DNA of 16,306 bases from Collinsella sp. TM09-10AT (GTDB lineage Bacteria; Actinomycetota; Coriobacteriia; Coriobacteriales; Coriobacteriaceae). Below the pieces are notes generated by a model that searched no databases, was not told the DNA's origin, and saw only the letters and a list, made by a program, of their open reading frames with translations. The DNA lies in assembly GCF_003436275.1 (NCBI RefSeq), contig NZ_QSOP01000031.1, positions 1-16,306 of the forward strand, in the 5' to 3' direction. Below are positions 1 through 7,024 of the stretch, in pieces. Within the stretch, counting starts at the first letter, position 1, and each line of letters opens with the position of its first letter. Made by a program: the position numbers and the translations under genes.

Positions 1-52
1 GGCCGTGTTCCGCTATGCGGTTGTCAATTTGCGAAAGAAATTATGCGTCACC

Positions 53-190
53 CTGGAAAGGTGCAGACGCAGAGCGGATGTACCTTTCCAGCGAGGGCGC
101 AGGGATAGCCGCAAAGCGGCGCAAGGGGCGCAGCCCCTTGTACGGAGCGGAGCGACGCAAACGGCCCGGACTTTCGGAAGTCCGGGCCGT
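53..190. repeat. series of inverted repeats, no gene
   Basis: No convincing gene is seen in the first 263 bases. There are three hairpins in a row. A 10-bp stem pairs 53-62 with 82-91. An 8-bp stem CAAGGGGC/GCCCCTTG pairs 122-129 with 133-140. A perfect 13-bp stem pairs 161-173 with 178-190 around the loop TCGG. The short reading frames here are forced by GC-rich repeats and have no ribosome-binding site. The purine-rich text around 140-160 resembles non-coding filler of Clostridiales mobile elements, but that is an impression. Confidence 0.6.
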
Positions 191-198
191 AGCCTCGC

Positions 199-260
199 AG
201 GGCGCACTTCTATACATGGTCGCAGACCATGTATAGAAGTGCGCCCTTTGTTCCAAAGGG
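199..260 (-). terminator. hairpins downstream of the tet gene
   Basis: Just after the tet stop codon (read leftward) come two perfect hairpins. The first is a 7-bp stem CCCTTTG/CAAAGGG (244-250 with 254-260). The second is a 22-bp stem (199-220 with 226-247) with loop CGCAG. There is no clear T-run after them, so they may be a bidirectional or imperfect terminator, an mRNA 3'-end stabiliser, or the remnant of a recombination site. Position favours a 3'-end role. Confidence 0.5.
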
Positions 261-263
261 ATT

Positions 264-2201
264 TTATAAGTCCATCATTGATGGGAGAATTTTGTTGAAC
301 ATATGGCGCACCTTATCAATCCGGGTGTTTGGGCGGCGTGGCTGAAAAACTGGTTCGCCGCTGGCGATTTGATACCCCTTCAATTCTGTTAAACAAACGC
401 TTCTCCCGTTTGTATAAAAGGTGAGGTCATTGCGGTACTCTTGCACACAGCGGGCAGGGATTTCGCCAGTAAAAATCACCTCGCTGTTTTTAACCTGGGT
501 CGTTTCAATACTCGCGCGATATTTTGGTGCGTCATGATAAGCTCTGGAGAGATATTCCTGCGGCGCATAGAGTGTAAAAGAAAGATATGGTTCCAATAGC
601 TGCGTCCCCGCCTTTTTCAACACCTGCTCCAATACAATAGGTGCCAATGACCGAAAGTCTGCGGGAGTGCTGACCGGACTATAATAAAGCCCATACTCAA
701 AACAGATTTTACAGTCCGTTACCTTCCATCCATACACGCCTTGTTCCAGACCGTAGCGGATACCATCCAATACAGCGTTTTGAAAACTCTGATTCAAGTA
801 TCCAACGGAAACTTTGCTCTCATACTGCACTCCGGTGCCAAGGGGGAGAGGGGTGACGGACAGCCCGATGGACGCCCAGAATGGATTGGGCGGCACTTCG
901 ATATGAATGGTGTGACTTACCGCTTTCAATGGCCTCTCCATATAGATGACGGTAGGTTCTTTTGCAGTTGTGTTGAGCTGATATTTTTCCACCAGAAGAT
1001 CAGAGATAATTTCCAATTGTACCCGGCCCAAAAAGGAGAGAATGATCTCATGGGTCACAGCGTCTACTTCATAGCGCAGAAGCGGGTCGGTATCCGCAAT
1101 TTCTGTCAAGGCGTTTAACAAGCGTTCCCTCTGTTCTGGTTTCTCTGGTGCAATTGCTGTCCGCAGCAAAGGGAGAGGATTGTCGCTCCACGTTTCACGG
1201 GGCAGCAGCAGTTTGTTTCCCAGCACATCATTCAGCCGCAAACTGTCGCAGGGTACAATGACGATCTCGCCCGCATGGGCAATCTCTGTTCGGACAATCT
1301 CACCCTTTGAGGGGATACGCATTTCCGTAATTTTCAGTTTTTCTTTCCCTGCCAAGGCTACGGAATCCCGCAAATGAAGCGTACCGCTATACAACCGCAG
1401 ATAGGCAAGGCGTTGGCTCTGGTTTGCGTACTCAACTTTGAACACAGTTCCGCACAATTCAGAGCTGTTCTGCCCGGTGGGTGATTGGAATGTATCTGTG
1501 ACCGCTTCAATGAGTTGTCGGATTCCCAAGTTTACCTTGGCACTGCCATGATAGACCGGAAACAGAGAGACGCTTTGGATTCTCCTGTTTTCCTCCCGCA
1601 GAAGTTCTTCTTTGTCCATTGGTTCTCCGGCAATATATTTCTCCAACAATTCATCACAGTCCGCAATCACGGTATCCCAATTCTCCAGCCCCATGTTTTC
1701 CATGATGGATATATCCGGGGAAAGCTGCACGTTCTGCTTAATAATCATATTTGCGGAGAGCTTATCTCGGATAGACTGATACACACCTGGCAGGTCAATC
1801 CCGTCCTGGTCGATTTTGTTAATAAAGATAACAGTTGGGATTTTCATTACTTGCAGAGCATGAAACAGAATACGGGTCTGCGCCTGAACGCCGTCTTTTG
1901 CAGAAACAACCAAAATCGCTCCGTCAAGAATGGCAAGGGAGCGATAGACCTCCGCTAAGAAATCCATATGCCCAGGAGTATCCACAATGTTGACCTTACA
2001 ATCGTGCCACTGAAAGGAAGTGACCGCCGTTTGAATGGTGATTCCACGCTGCCGCTCTAAAAACATGGTGTCCGTTCTCGTTGTTCCCTGATCCACACTG
2101 CCGGGCGCCTCGATTGCTCCGCTGGTATATAACAGGCTCTCCGTCAAGGTCGTCTTACCTGCGTCTACATGAGCAAGAATGCCAATATTGATGATTTTCA
2201 T
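264..2201 (-). CDS. tet: tetracycline resistance ribosomal protection protein, Tet(M/O/W) group
   Basis: This is an EF-G-like GTPase that binds tetracycline-stalled ribosomes and releases the drug. It has 645 residues (family about 639). The G domain shows AHVDAGKTT (residues 10-18), then DTPGH and NKID; the C-terminal half carries [17 protein letters not shown] and [15 protein letters not shown]. The start at 2201 is chosen because it gives the family N-terminus [15 protein letters not shown] and follows GGAGG at 8 nt. Several central and C-terminal stretches read like remembered Tet(W) ([19 protein letters not shown]), while the N-terminal third is more like Tet(O)/Tet(32). It matches no allele I recall exactly, so no letter is assigned. 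The C-terminus is about six residues longer than in Tet(M)/Tet(W). It is preceded by a full attenuation leader and stands alone on its strand. Confidence 0.96.
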   Translation of the reverse strand: MKIINIGILAHVDAGKTTLTESLLYTSGAIEAPGSVDQGTTRTDTMFLERQRGITIQTAVTSFQWHDCKVNIVDTPGHMDFLAEVYRSLAILDGAILVVSAKDGVQAQTRILFHALQVMKIPTVIFINKIDQDGIDLPGVYQSIRDKLSANMIIKQNVQLSPDISIMENMGLENWDTVIADCDELLEKYIAGEPMDKEELLREENRRIQSVSLFPVYHGSAKVNLGIRQLIEAVTDTFQSPTGQNSSELCGTVFKVEYANQSQRLAYLRLYSGTLHLRDSVALAGKEKLKITEMRIPSKGEIVRTEIAHAGEIVIVPCDSLRLNDVLGNKLLLPRETWSDNPLPLLRTAIAPEKPEQRERLLNALTEIADTDPLLRYEVDAVTHEIILSFLGRVQLEIISDLLVEKYQLNTTAKEPTVIYMERPLKAVSHTIHIEVPPNPFWASIGLSVTPLPLGTGVQYESKVSVGYLNQSFQNAVLDGIRYGLEQGVYGWKVTDCKICFEYGLYYSPVSTPADFRSLAPIVLEQVLKKAGTQLLEPYLSFTLYAPQEYLSRAYHDAPKYRASIETTQVKNSEVIFTGEIPARCVQEYRNDLTFYTNGRSVCLTELKGYQIASGEPVFQPRRPNTRIDKVRHMFNKILPSMMDL

Positions 2202-2291
2202 ATGATTGTCCTCCATACAAGGCCCAGAAGGGCGCAAAAATCCCCAGCGACAAATACTTTTACCGCTGGGGATGATAGGTAGGACACACAT
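2202..2291 (-). promoter_or_regulatory. leader reading frame running in frame into tet
   Basis: An ATG at 2289-2291 opens a frame reading [17 protein letters not shown] and continuing through the attenuator hairpin. In Tn916 tet(M) the comparable leader (orf12) ends before the resistance gene. Here no stop occurs before the tet ATG at 2201, so read-through would give a Tet protein with 30 extra residues. The real tet start is still favoured by its own GGAGG. Confidence 0.6.
2235..2273 (-). terminator. tet leader attenuator hairpin
   Basis: A perfect 10-bp stem ATCCCCAGCG/CGCTGGGGAT (2264-2273 with 2240-2249, 14-nt loop) is followed on the minus strand by a T-run at 2236-2240. This is an intrinsic terminator within the leader of the tet gene. 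It matches the attenuator established for Tn916 tet(M), where drug-slowed translation of the leader prevents termination. Confidence 0.85.
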
Positions 2292-2348
2292 GAAAACTGC
2301 GGCCAAGGCTGGCCGTTGTCTATCACGATATGAAATGAAAAGGCAAAA

Positions 2349-2434
2349 GTATTCTTAAATTGGGTACAAAAACCAAGCCCTCTCCTTGAGGACGTTTGTC
2401 TTTGTTCCCATTATCAAATTTTATTTAAGAATAC
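2349..2434 (-). promoter_or_regulatory. long-range 12-bp inverted repeat in tet leader
   Basis: Positions 2349-2360 and 2423-2434 are perfect reverse complements of 12 bases (GTATTCTTAAAT on the plus strand at 2349). The distal arm overlaps the short leader peptide gene. Between them lies a weak CAAG/CTTG hairpin followed by five Ts on the minus strand. Ribosome position on the leader peptide could decide whether the arms pair. The arrangement is like the region upstream of tet(M) in Tn916. Confidence 0.7.
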
Positions 2435-2444
2435 CTTGCCGCAT
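2421..2444 (-). CDS. tet leader peptide MRQGILK
   Basis: A seven-codon frame (MRQGILK, stop TAA) lies about 25 nt downstream of the promoter, with AAAGGAG 9 nt before its ATG. Its codons form one arm of the 12-bp inverted repeat, as expected for a regulatory leader peptide. I recall the same short peptide in the Tn916 tet(M) upstream region. It acts through its translation, not its product. Confidence 0.7.
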   Translation of the reverse strand: MRQGILK

Positions 2445-2474
2445 ATTGATAAACTCCTTTGCTTGGATTTTTAT

Positions 2475-2503
2475 AGTATAGCATATCAAATTCCCAAAAG
2501 CAA
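2475..2503 (-). promoter_or_regulatory. tet promoter
   Basis: Reading leftward, -35 TTGCTT (2498-2503) and -10 TATACT (2475-2480) are separated by exactly 17 bp. The predicted start near 2468 lies just ahead of the leader peptide. A strong vegetative sigma-70-type promoter. Confidence 0.85.
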
Positions 2504-2554
2504 CCCTGTTAAGATAAATTTTTTCTGTCACTGCACCTCCATATCTCTCTCGTG

Positions 2555-2560
2555 TATACT
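2555..2560 (+). promoter_or_regulatory. candidate -10 for the KTR-methyltransferase pair
   Basis: TATACT lies 57 nt before the KTR protein start, in the intergenic space shared with the divergent tet promoter. The hexamer 17 bp upstream (TGCACC) is a poor -35, so this rests mainly on the -10. Confidence 0.35.
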
Positions 2561-2616
2561 CCATACGCAACTCTTTTCAATTGACCTGCATTTTTTTGCG
2601 CAAAAGGAGAAATATT

Positions 2617-2796
2617 ATGCTTGAAAAATATTGGATAAAATGTCCAATTTGTAACCGAAAGACGAGGGTTCAAGTATTTTATAATACGGTATTAAGAAAT
2701 TTTCCTCTTTTCTGCCCTAAATGTAAATTAACGCATATCGTTGATGTTGAAAAACTAGAAATCATAATCAAAAACTCTGAAAAACAAACTTTTTAA
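2617..2796 (+). CDS. cysteine-rich KTR domain protein
   Basis: A 59-residue protein with two CxxC pairs (C9/C12 and C33/C36), as in a small zinc ribbon. KTR follows the first pair at residues 15-17, and VLRNFPLFCPKC is the family signature. Such proteins of unknown function travel with tet(M)-type genes on Tn916-like elements, which fits the tet gene next door. The start at 2617 has AAGGAG at 7 nt; upstream codons in this frame have no such signal. It is AT-rich, unlike most of the window. It is probably co-transcribed with the methyltransferase 23 nt downstream. The metal-binding role is inferred from the cysteines. Confidence 0.85.
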   Translation: MLEKYWIKCPICNRKTRVQVFYNTVLRNFPLFCPKCKLTHIVDVEKLEIIIKNSEKQTF

Positions 2797-2819
2797 TTTT
2801 GAAAAGGAAGGATATTTAA

Positions 2820-3809
2820 ATGAAACACTTACCTAAAAGTACACCTACGGAAATATTGAATGACCCATACGGATTTACTTACAAAGAAATGTCGGAAGTA
2901 ATTGGAGAGGATAAAGCAAGAGCCTTATATACGGAATTGTATAAACAGCCATTTCACAAAGAAAATCTATCAATATCAACAAAAAAAGTCTATAAAAGTA
3001 GCGATACTGAAAAGTATGTTTATGAATTGAAAGATAACAGGTATATTGAAACGGTTTTTATTAAACGGCGAGATGGTGGGACTGTTTGCGTAAGTACGCA
3101 AGTTGGTTGTTCTGTTGGCTGTATTTTTTGTGAGTCCGGACGCAATGGTTTTGTTCGTAATCTAACACCGTCTGAAATTGTGCAGCAGGTTGTATTGATA
3201 CGTCAAAAAGTAAATCGTATCGTTTTTATGGGAATGGGAGAACCTTTATTCAATTACGACAACTTGATTGCAGCAATCCATATTCTTCGAGATAGAAATG
3301 GACTTAACTTTCCAACCGACGGCATTACCGTATCAACAGTTGGTCCAGTTAATCAATTAAAAAAATTGCGCGAAGAACATCTAAAAATTCAGTTGACAAT
3401 ATCTTTACATGCAGCAACACAGGCTGCGAGAAACTGTATCATTCCTCATATGCACATGTACGCTATTGAAGATGTTGTTAAGCAAGCATTGTCCTATTCT
3501 CAAAGGCATAATCGAAAAGTGGTATTTGCGTATTTGCTTTTACCAGGTATAAATGACCGTTCCTCAGATATAAGGCAACTTGCAAAATGGTTTAAGGGCA
3601 AAAATGTTATGATTAACGTGCTGCAATACAACCCGACGAGTAATTCAAAAATTAGAGCACCACAAAAACAAGAAATGGTTGCGTTCAAACATCAATTAGA
3701 GCAAACAGGACTTGAAGTTACCATGAGAGTTTCTCATGGTAGAAAGATTAAAGCAGCTTGTGGACAGTTAGCTAATACATATAATAAAGCCAAAAAACAA
3801 CAGAAATAA
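2820..3809 (+). CDS. radical SAM rRNA methyltransferase, RlmN/Cfr family
   Basis: Family members methylate A2503 of 23S rRNA: RlmN at C2 as housekeeping, Cfr at C8 giving resistance to phenicols, lincosamides, oxazolidinones, pleuromutilins and streptogramin A. The 329-residue protein has the [4Fe-4S] motif CxxxCxxC at C97/C101/C104. Its probable catalytic cysteines are C90 (at Cfr C105) and C314 in AACGQL (at Cfr C338). The SAM-binding GMGEPL is present. RlmN enzymes are usually 340-380 residues and Cfr about 349. It is plainly divergent from remembered Cfr, and I cannot decide RlmN-type or Cfr-type from motifs. AAGGAAGG precedes the ATG. It is AT-rich, lies beside a tet gene and ends at a strong terminator, so it is acquired cargo, not the host rlmN. 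Confidence 0.88.
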   Translation: MKHLPKSTPTEILNDPYGFTYKEMSEVIGEDKARALYTELYKQPFHKENLSISTKKVYKSSDTEKYVYELKDNRYIETVFIKRRDGGTVCVSTQVGCSVGCIFCESGRNGFVRNLTPSEIVQQVVLIRQKVNRIVFMGMGEPLFNYDNLIAAIHILRDRNGLNFPTDGITVSTVGPVNQLKKLREEHLKIQLTISLHAATQAARNCIIPHMHMYAIEDVVKQALSYSQRHNRKVVFAYLLLPGINDRSSDIRQLAKWFKGKNVMINVLQYNPTSNSKIRAPQKQEMVAFKHQLEQTGLEVTMRVSHGRKIKAACGQLANTYNKAKKQQK

Positions 3810-3840
3810 TTTAATTAAAAGAGCCAGACGCACAGACGCA

Positions 3841-3888
3841 GAGCCGATAATATGCAGTTTGAAATACTGCTGTTATCGGCTCTTTTTT
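3841..3888 (+). terminator. intrinsic terminator of the KTR-methyltransferase pair
   Basis: A stem GAGCCGATAA/TTATCGGCTC (3841-3850 with 3873-3882) with an inner GCAGT/ACTGC helix is followed by six Ts at 3883-3888. It begins 31 nt after the methyltransferase stop. Confidence 0.9.
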
Positions 3889-3981
3889 GATTTTAATTTG
3901 TGCCCCTAATAACCATATTGGAGCAAAATCAGAACTGTTGCTTGTCGTTCTTTGATTTCCGCAGCAGCTTTGAAAAATCAA

Positions 3982-4059
3982 AGCCGCCGTTTCTTTTTAT
4001 CTTCTAATGAAATGACGCGGTATCACTGTTAAAAGCGGCGGCTAAAGGAGGTAGCCGCC
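3982..4059 (+). promoter_or_regulatory. SD-in-loop hairpin with alternative pairing
   Basis: Stem GGCGGCTA/TAGCCGCC (4037-4044 with 4052-4059) closes a 7-nt loop that is the Shine-Dalgarno AAGGAGG, and the ATG of the small ORF follows at 4060. An upstream AGCCGCCG (3982-3989) can pair instead with 4036-4043 and break this hairpin. That is the layout of a translational switch. The bases are seen; regulation is inferred. The rest of 3890-4059 shows no gene. Confidence 0.5.
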
Positions 4060-4170
4060 ATGAAGCACATACCCTATCGACAAAATCCGACGGTCATTGA
4101 CATATCAAAAAAAGCCCGACCACCGCCGGGAACCTCTCTACCCTTGACTATGAACTGTCTAATCATCTAA
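4060..4170 (+). CDS. small ORF of unknown function
   Basis: A 36-residue frame beginning MKHIPYRQNPTVIDISKKAR with a perfect AAAGGAGG 8 nt before its ATG. It lies between two terminators in AT-rich, Firmicutes-like DNA. It has no transmembrane segment or motif that I recognise. The proline-rich middle and lack of domain leave it as either a leader-type peptide or the surviving 5' end of a longer gene. The ribosome-binding site buried in a hairpin is the main argument that it is translated. Confidence 0.4.
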   Translation: MKHIPYRQNPTVIDISKKARPPPGTSLPLTMNCLII

Positions 4171-4189
4171 ATACTGCTTACAATACCTA

Positions 4190-4224
4190 TACGCCTGTCC
4201 GGGCTTTTCGGACAGGCGTATTTT
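4190..4224 (+). terminator. intrinsic terminator
   Basis: A perfect 12-bp stem TACGCCTGTCCG/CGGACAGGCGTA (4190-4201 with 4209-4220) is followed by TTTT. It lies 20 nt past the small ORF and separates it from the truncated gene start at 4344. Confidence 0.85.
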
Positions 4225-4343
4225 GCTGCTCAAAAAATTTTTTGAAAAAATTTCAAAAAATCTTCGGCGTTTTTCAAAAACGCCGTATTGCCCCGCGAAA
4301 AGGGGGAAGCACCACCAACTTTCCAACGAGAAAGGAGGTGAGA

Positions 4344-4444
4344 ATGTGGAACCTAATAGCAGGGAGTTTTACAAATATAGTGACCCTTTCGGGTCGGTCA
4401 CGAAGAAGCTGGCGTTGGCCTGCAGGAGGTTCGGCTTGACGTAG
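4344..4444 (+). pseudogene. truncated start of a plus-strand gene at an element junction
   Basis: AAAGGAGG (4331-4338) directs translation at ATG 4344 (MWNLIAGSFTN) or GTG 4346 (VEPNSREFYKYSDPFG). The first resembles the start of short membrane proteins such as DUF3789, which is a guess from memory. Either frame runs after about 15 codons into DNA that is the opposite strand of traG and stops by 4439 or 4444. This looks like the beginning of a Firmicutes element gene cut by recombination near 4390. Confidence 0.35.
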
Positions 4445-4896
4445 TAGCGCGTCTTGCCGGTGCCGGGTCCTCCCACCACGAGCACGTTGTCGTTGGTGTC
4501 GGTGGAGAGGTCGAACCTGCGGCTCACGAGGCGGATGCGCGCGTTGTCGGTGAGGATGATGTTGTTGTCGGGGTCCTTGGGGTCGCCGAAGGGCGCGATG
4601 TCCTTGCGCGTGGCCCACCTGGAGCTACCGTGCTCCTCGCCGTCGCGCCGGGCCCCCTTGGTCCCCAGTGAGCGGGCCCAGGCGAGGAGCGCGCCGCACG
4701 CGCAGGCGGTCCCGGCGCACAGGGGAACCGCCTCCGCGGAGAAGACGCGCCCCGCGCGGAGCGCCGCGGGGATCGCCGCCATGGCGGCCTCCGGGTCGAG
4801 GATCGGGCTCGTGCCCGACGCCGCGATTGCCGCGGCCGCGAAGTCTCCCGCGGCGAACGCCGCCGCGGCCAGCGCGGCCGCCGCCTGCCACCTCAT
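4369..4896 (-). pseudogene. traG: VirD4/TraG-type coupling protein, truncated after Walker A
   Basis: Coupling proteins are inner-membrane ATPases that feed relaxase-bound DNA to a type IV secretion channel and are usually 600 residues or more. Only 175 residues remain. They comprise two hydrophobic N-terminal segments (about 4-26 and 56-73), SSRWATRKDI typical of the family, the P-loop GGPGTGKT (142-149) and FFVTDPKGS, where normal proteins continue. The frame ends LYL-stop. Codons change from GC-rich to AAA GGG TCA CTA TAT at the very end, placing the junction near 4380-4395. The ATG overlaps the pcfB stop by four bases, normal for this gene pair. The Walker B and motor domains are lost, so it should be non-functional. 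Confidence 0.85.
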
Positions 4897-5444
4897 CTCT
4901 CGGGCCCCTCGATCTGGCGCGGGCCGCGGTCCCGGCCGATGCCCTGGCTGTGGGCCCTCGACGCCTCGCGCGCCCGCTCGGCGCGCTCCGCCAGCCGCTC
5001 GGGCGCCTGGCGCCTCTCGGCGATCTCGGAGAGCCGCTCCCTTGCGCGATCGGCGGCCTTTCCCGTCTCTTGCTCCAGCTGGCGGAAGGCCTCGTCGACC
5101 TCGGGGGCGTCCTCCACCTTGAAGAGCAGCCAGTCGCGGCCCTCGCCGGGGATGATGTGGTGCTCGACCGACGCGGCGCGCAGCTTGTCGGAGACGACCT
5201 CCTTGATCGTCGCGTACTCGGGAAGCCCAGAGAGCTCCTCGAGGCTGAGCTTCGCGTAGGCCGGCACGCCGTCGGCCGCGATGGGCTCGGCGCGCCCGCC
5301 GGCGATGGTCCCGCGGATTCCCGCGAGGCGCTCGGAGAGCTCCCTCGCGCTGCGCGCCATTGCCTCGGCGCCGGCCTCCTGGCCGATCCTCAGCATCCAG
5401 TCGAGCAGCTTGCCGCCCGCCTCGTCCCCGTAGTCGCTCGCCAT
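4893..5444 (-). CDS. pcfB: PcfB/DUF3801 family conjugation protein
   Basis: A 183-residue protein of the PcfB (DUF3801) type, an accessory that works with the VirD4-like coupling protein in Gram-positive conjugation. It shows GKLLDWMLRIGQEAGAEAM near the N-terminus, a central segment around AYAKLSLEELSGLPEYATIKEVV, and VEDAPEVDEAFRQLE. The C-terminal third is charged and helical. The start at 5444 has GGGAGG just upstream. Its stop overlaps the traG start (ATGA), the expected order. The last 37 residues share a motif with the neighbouring unknown protein. Family assignment is from memory of the sequence pattern and supported by position. Confidence 0.75.
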   Translation of the reverse strand: MASDYGDEAGGKLLDWMLRIGQEAGAEAMARSARELSERLAGIRGTIAGGRAEPIAADGVPAYAKLSLEELSGLPEYATIKEVVSDKLRAASVEHHIIPGEGRDWLLFKVEDAPEVDEAFRQLEQETGKAADRARERLSEIAERRQAPERLAERAERAREASRAHSQGIGRDRGPRQIEGPER

Positions 5445-5500
5445 CCCGCGCCTCCCTTCCAGTCGAGATGAAAAAGGGCGCCTTCGCGCCCCGGTCGTCC

Positions 5501-6034
5501 CTATTCGGCCCCGACGGCCCTCTCGCGCGCCATTGGGGCGCGGGCTTCCTGCCCGGCGTGCGCGCGGCTCGCCTCGCGGGCGGACGCGGCGCGCTGCGCC
5601 AGCGGCTCGGGAGCCTTCTCGTGCAGATGGGCCCACTCGCCGCTGCGGCACTGCTCCGGCGTCGCCTCGCACATGTCGCGCATGGCGCGCTCGAACCGCT
5701 CGGGCTCCTGGGCGATGGCGCCGAAGCTCCAGCTCTCGAAGCCGGTCCACGCGTCGCCGTCGCGCTTGAGCGTCCACCACTCGTCGCCGCCGTTCACCTG
5801 CTGGATGAACGCGAGGTCGCGGTAGCAGAACCCCTGGCGTATGGCCCAGTTGCCCGAGCCGAGCGCCTCGCGGAGCCTGTCGACGCTGTCCGTGCGGGAG
5901 AACTCGTAGGGGTACTCCTCGAGGAACGGGTCGTCCTGCCAGTCGAAGCCGCCGACCTTGAGCCAGCCGTTCTCCTGGCACTTCTCCACGAGCCCGTCGT
6001 GCTCGCGGCCGGTTATCCTCTCGAAGCCGTCCAT
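5501..6034 (-). CDS. unknown protein of the transfer operon
   Basis: A 177-residue acidic, tryptophan-rich soluble protein starting MDGFERITGREHDG, with a GGCGGAGG site before the ATG at 6034. No family is recognised. Visible features are DWQDDPFLEEYPYEF, a stretch around GNWAIRQGFCYRDLAFIQQ, and GGDEWWTLKRDGDAW. It is encoded between the replication genes and pcfB and likely belongs to the element backbone. Its C-terminus carries APEPLAQRAASAREASRAH, near-identical in layout to the PcfB tail, ending 18 residues from the C-terminus in both. This suggests a common partner or a duplicated tail. No signal peptide or membrane segment is seen. Confidence 0.7.
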   Translation of the reverse strand: MDGFERITGREHDGLVEKCQENGWLKVGGFDWQDDPFLEEYPYEFSRTDSVDRLREALGSGNWAIRQGFCYRDLAFIQQVNGGDEWWTLKRDGDAWTGFESWSFGAIAQEPERFERAMRDMCEATPEQCRSGEWAHLHEKAPEPLAQRAASAREASRAHAGQEARAPMARERAVGAE

Positions 6035-6187
6035 GGGCCCTCCGCCTTTCGTTTGTTGCTTGGCGGGCGGCGTCCTCGCGATGGGGGCACGGTGCGAGTC
6101 GGAGCAGGCGTGCGTGCCGGCGCGTCGGCGCCGCCCAAGACGTGTATAGCGATTTCGATTGCGGCGGGCATCGGGGCCGCCTGCGAT

Positions 6188-6207
6188 GGGTCGAGCTGGG
6201 TCGAGCC
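6188..6207. repeat. tandem 10-bp repeat (GGGTCGAGCY), locus 1
   Basis: GGGTCGAGCT (6188-6197) is followed directly by GGGTCGAGCC (6198-6207), then GTCCGCGCCTCCACGG. The same arrangement occurs at 8204-8223 and, degenerate, at 9426-9450. It lies in the 201-nt gap between the helicase-loader stop (6236) and the start at 6034. Ten-base spacing puts both copies on one face of the helix, as in an operator. Confidence 0.6.
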
Positions 6208-6235
6208 GTCCGCGCCTCCACGGGAAGCGCACAAG

Positions 6236-7024
6236 CTAGCCGAGGCGGCGCCTGTCCCTTCCGCCCAGGTAGACGGTCCTGCAGGTCTGGGAGATCCTGC
6301 TCGCGATCGCCTCTGCCGTGACGCGCTCGCCGCGCCTTGCGAGCCTGTCCGCCAGCGCGCCCGGCGCGTAGTTCGACGTGACGATGGTCGGGCGCATGTC
6401 CTCGTAGCGCGCATCGAGCACGCTGAACACGGTGCCGACGGACCATTCCGTCGCGTCCTCCTTGCCGAGGTCGTCGAGCACGAGGACGTCGCACTTGGCG
6501 TACCGCGCGACGGCGGCCTCGGTGCCGCCCTCGTCGAACGTGGCCTTCACGCGCTCGAGCATGCCCTTGGCCGTCGTGAAGGCGACGTCGTAGCCGGCCT
6601 CGGCGAACAGCCTGGCCATGGCGGAGGCGGCGTGCGTCTTGCCGGCGCCGACGCCCCCGTGTATGTAGAGCCCGGCGCCCCCGTTGCCCGCGAACGAGGC
6701 GATGTACTCGGCGAACTCGGGGCGGTCGGCCTCGGCGGCCCAGTAGCGCCTGGGGATGCCCGCGCGCGAGAGCGCCTTCTCCCGGCGGGCGGCCTCCTCC
6801 TTGGCGGCGAGGGCCGCGCGCCTTCGCGCCTCGGACTCCCGCTCGCTGGCTGCGCCCTCGCACGGGCAGGGGGCGGCGGAGACCCAGGCGACCCTGCCCG
6901 CCAGCGCCGCGCCGAGCGGATCGAGGGCGGCGCCGCAGTGCGGGCACGCCCTCGGCTCCGGCTCGTCGAAGGAGAGCCCGGCCGCACGGGCCTGCTCCAG
7001 GGTGATGAGTCCCGCTCGGTCCAT
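6236..7024 (-). CDS. DnaC-like helicase loader from internal start (alternative)
   Basis: ATG at 7022-7024 (MDRAGLITLEQ) is preceded by AAGGAAGGGG at 5-6 nt, a good ribosome-binding site inside the longer frame. This yields a 262-residue AAA+ ATPase of ordinary DnaC/IstB size with a full N-terminal zinc ribbon. Read alone, the upstream part would be an initiator lacking its own stop. Both products may exist; sequence alone cannot decide. Confidence 0.5.
   Translation of the reverse strand: MDRAGLITLEQARAAGLSFDEPEPRACPHCGAALDPLGAALAGRVAWVSAAPCPCEGAASERESEARRRAALAAKEEAARREKALSRAGIPRRYWAAEADRPEFAEYIASFAGNGGAGLYIHGGVGAGKTHAASAMARLFAEAGYDVAFTTAKGMLERVKATFDEGGTEAAVARYAKCDVLVLDDLGKEDATEWSVGTVFSVLDARYEDMRPTIVTSNYAPGALADRLARRGERVTAEAIASRISQTCRTVYLGGRDRRRLG

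Noticed and set aside
4893..6947. 684-codon minus-strand frame across several genes
   Set aside because: Only its last 184 codons are real (PcfB). The upstream part is out of frame with the loader and the unknown protein and is arginine-rich shadow sequence.
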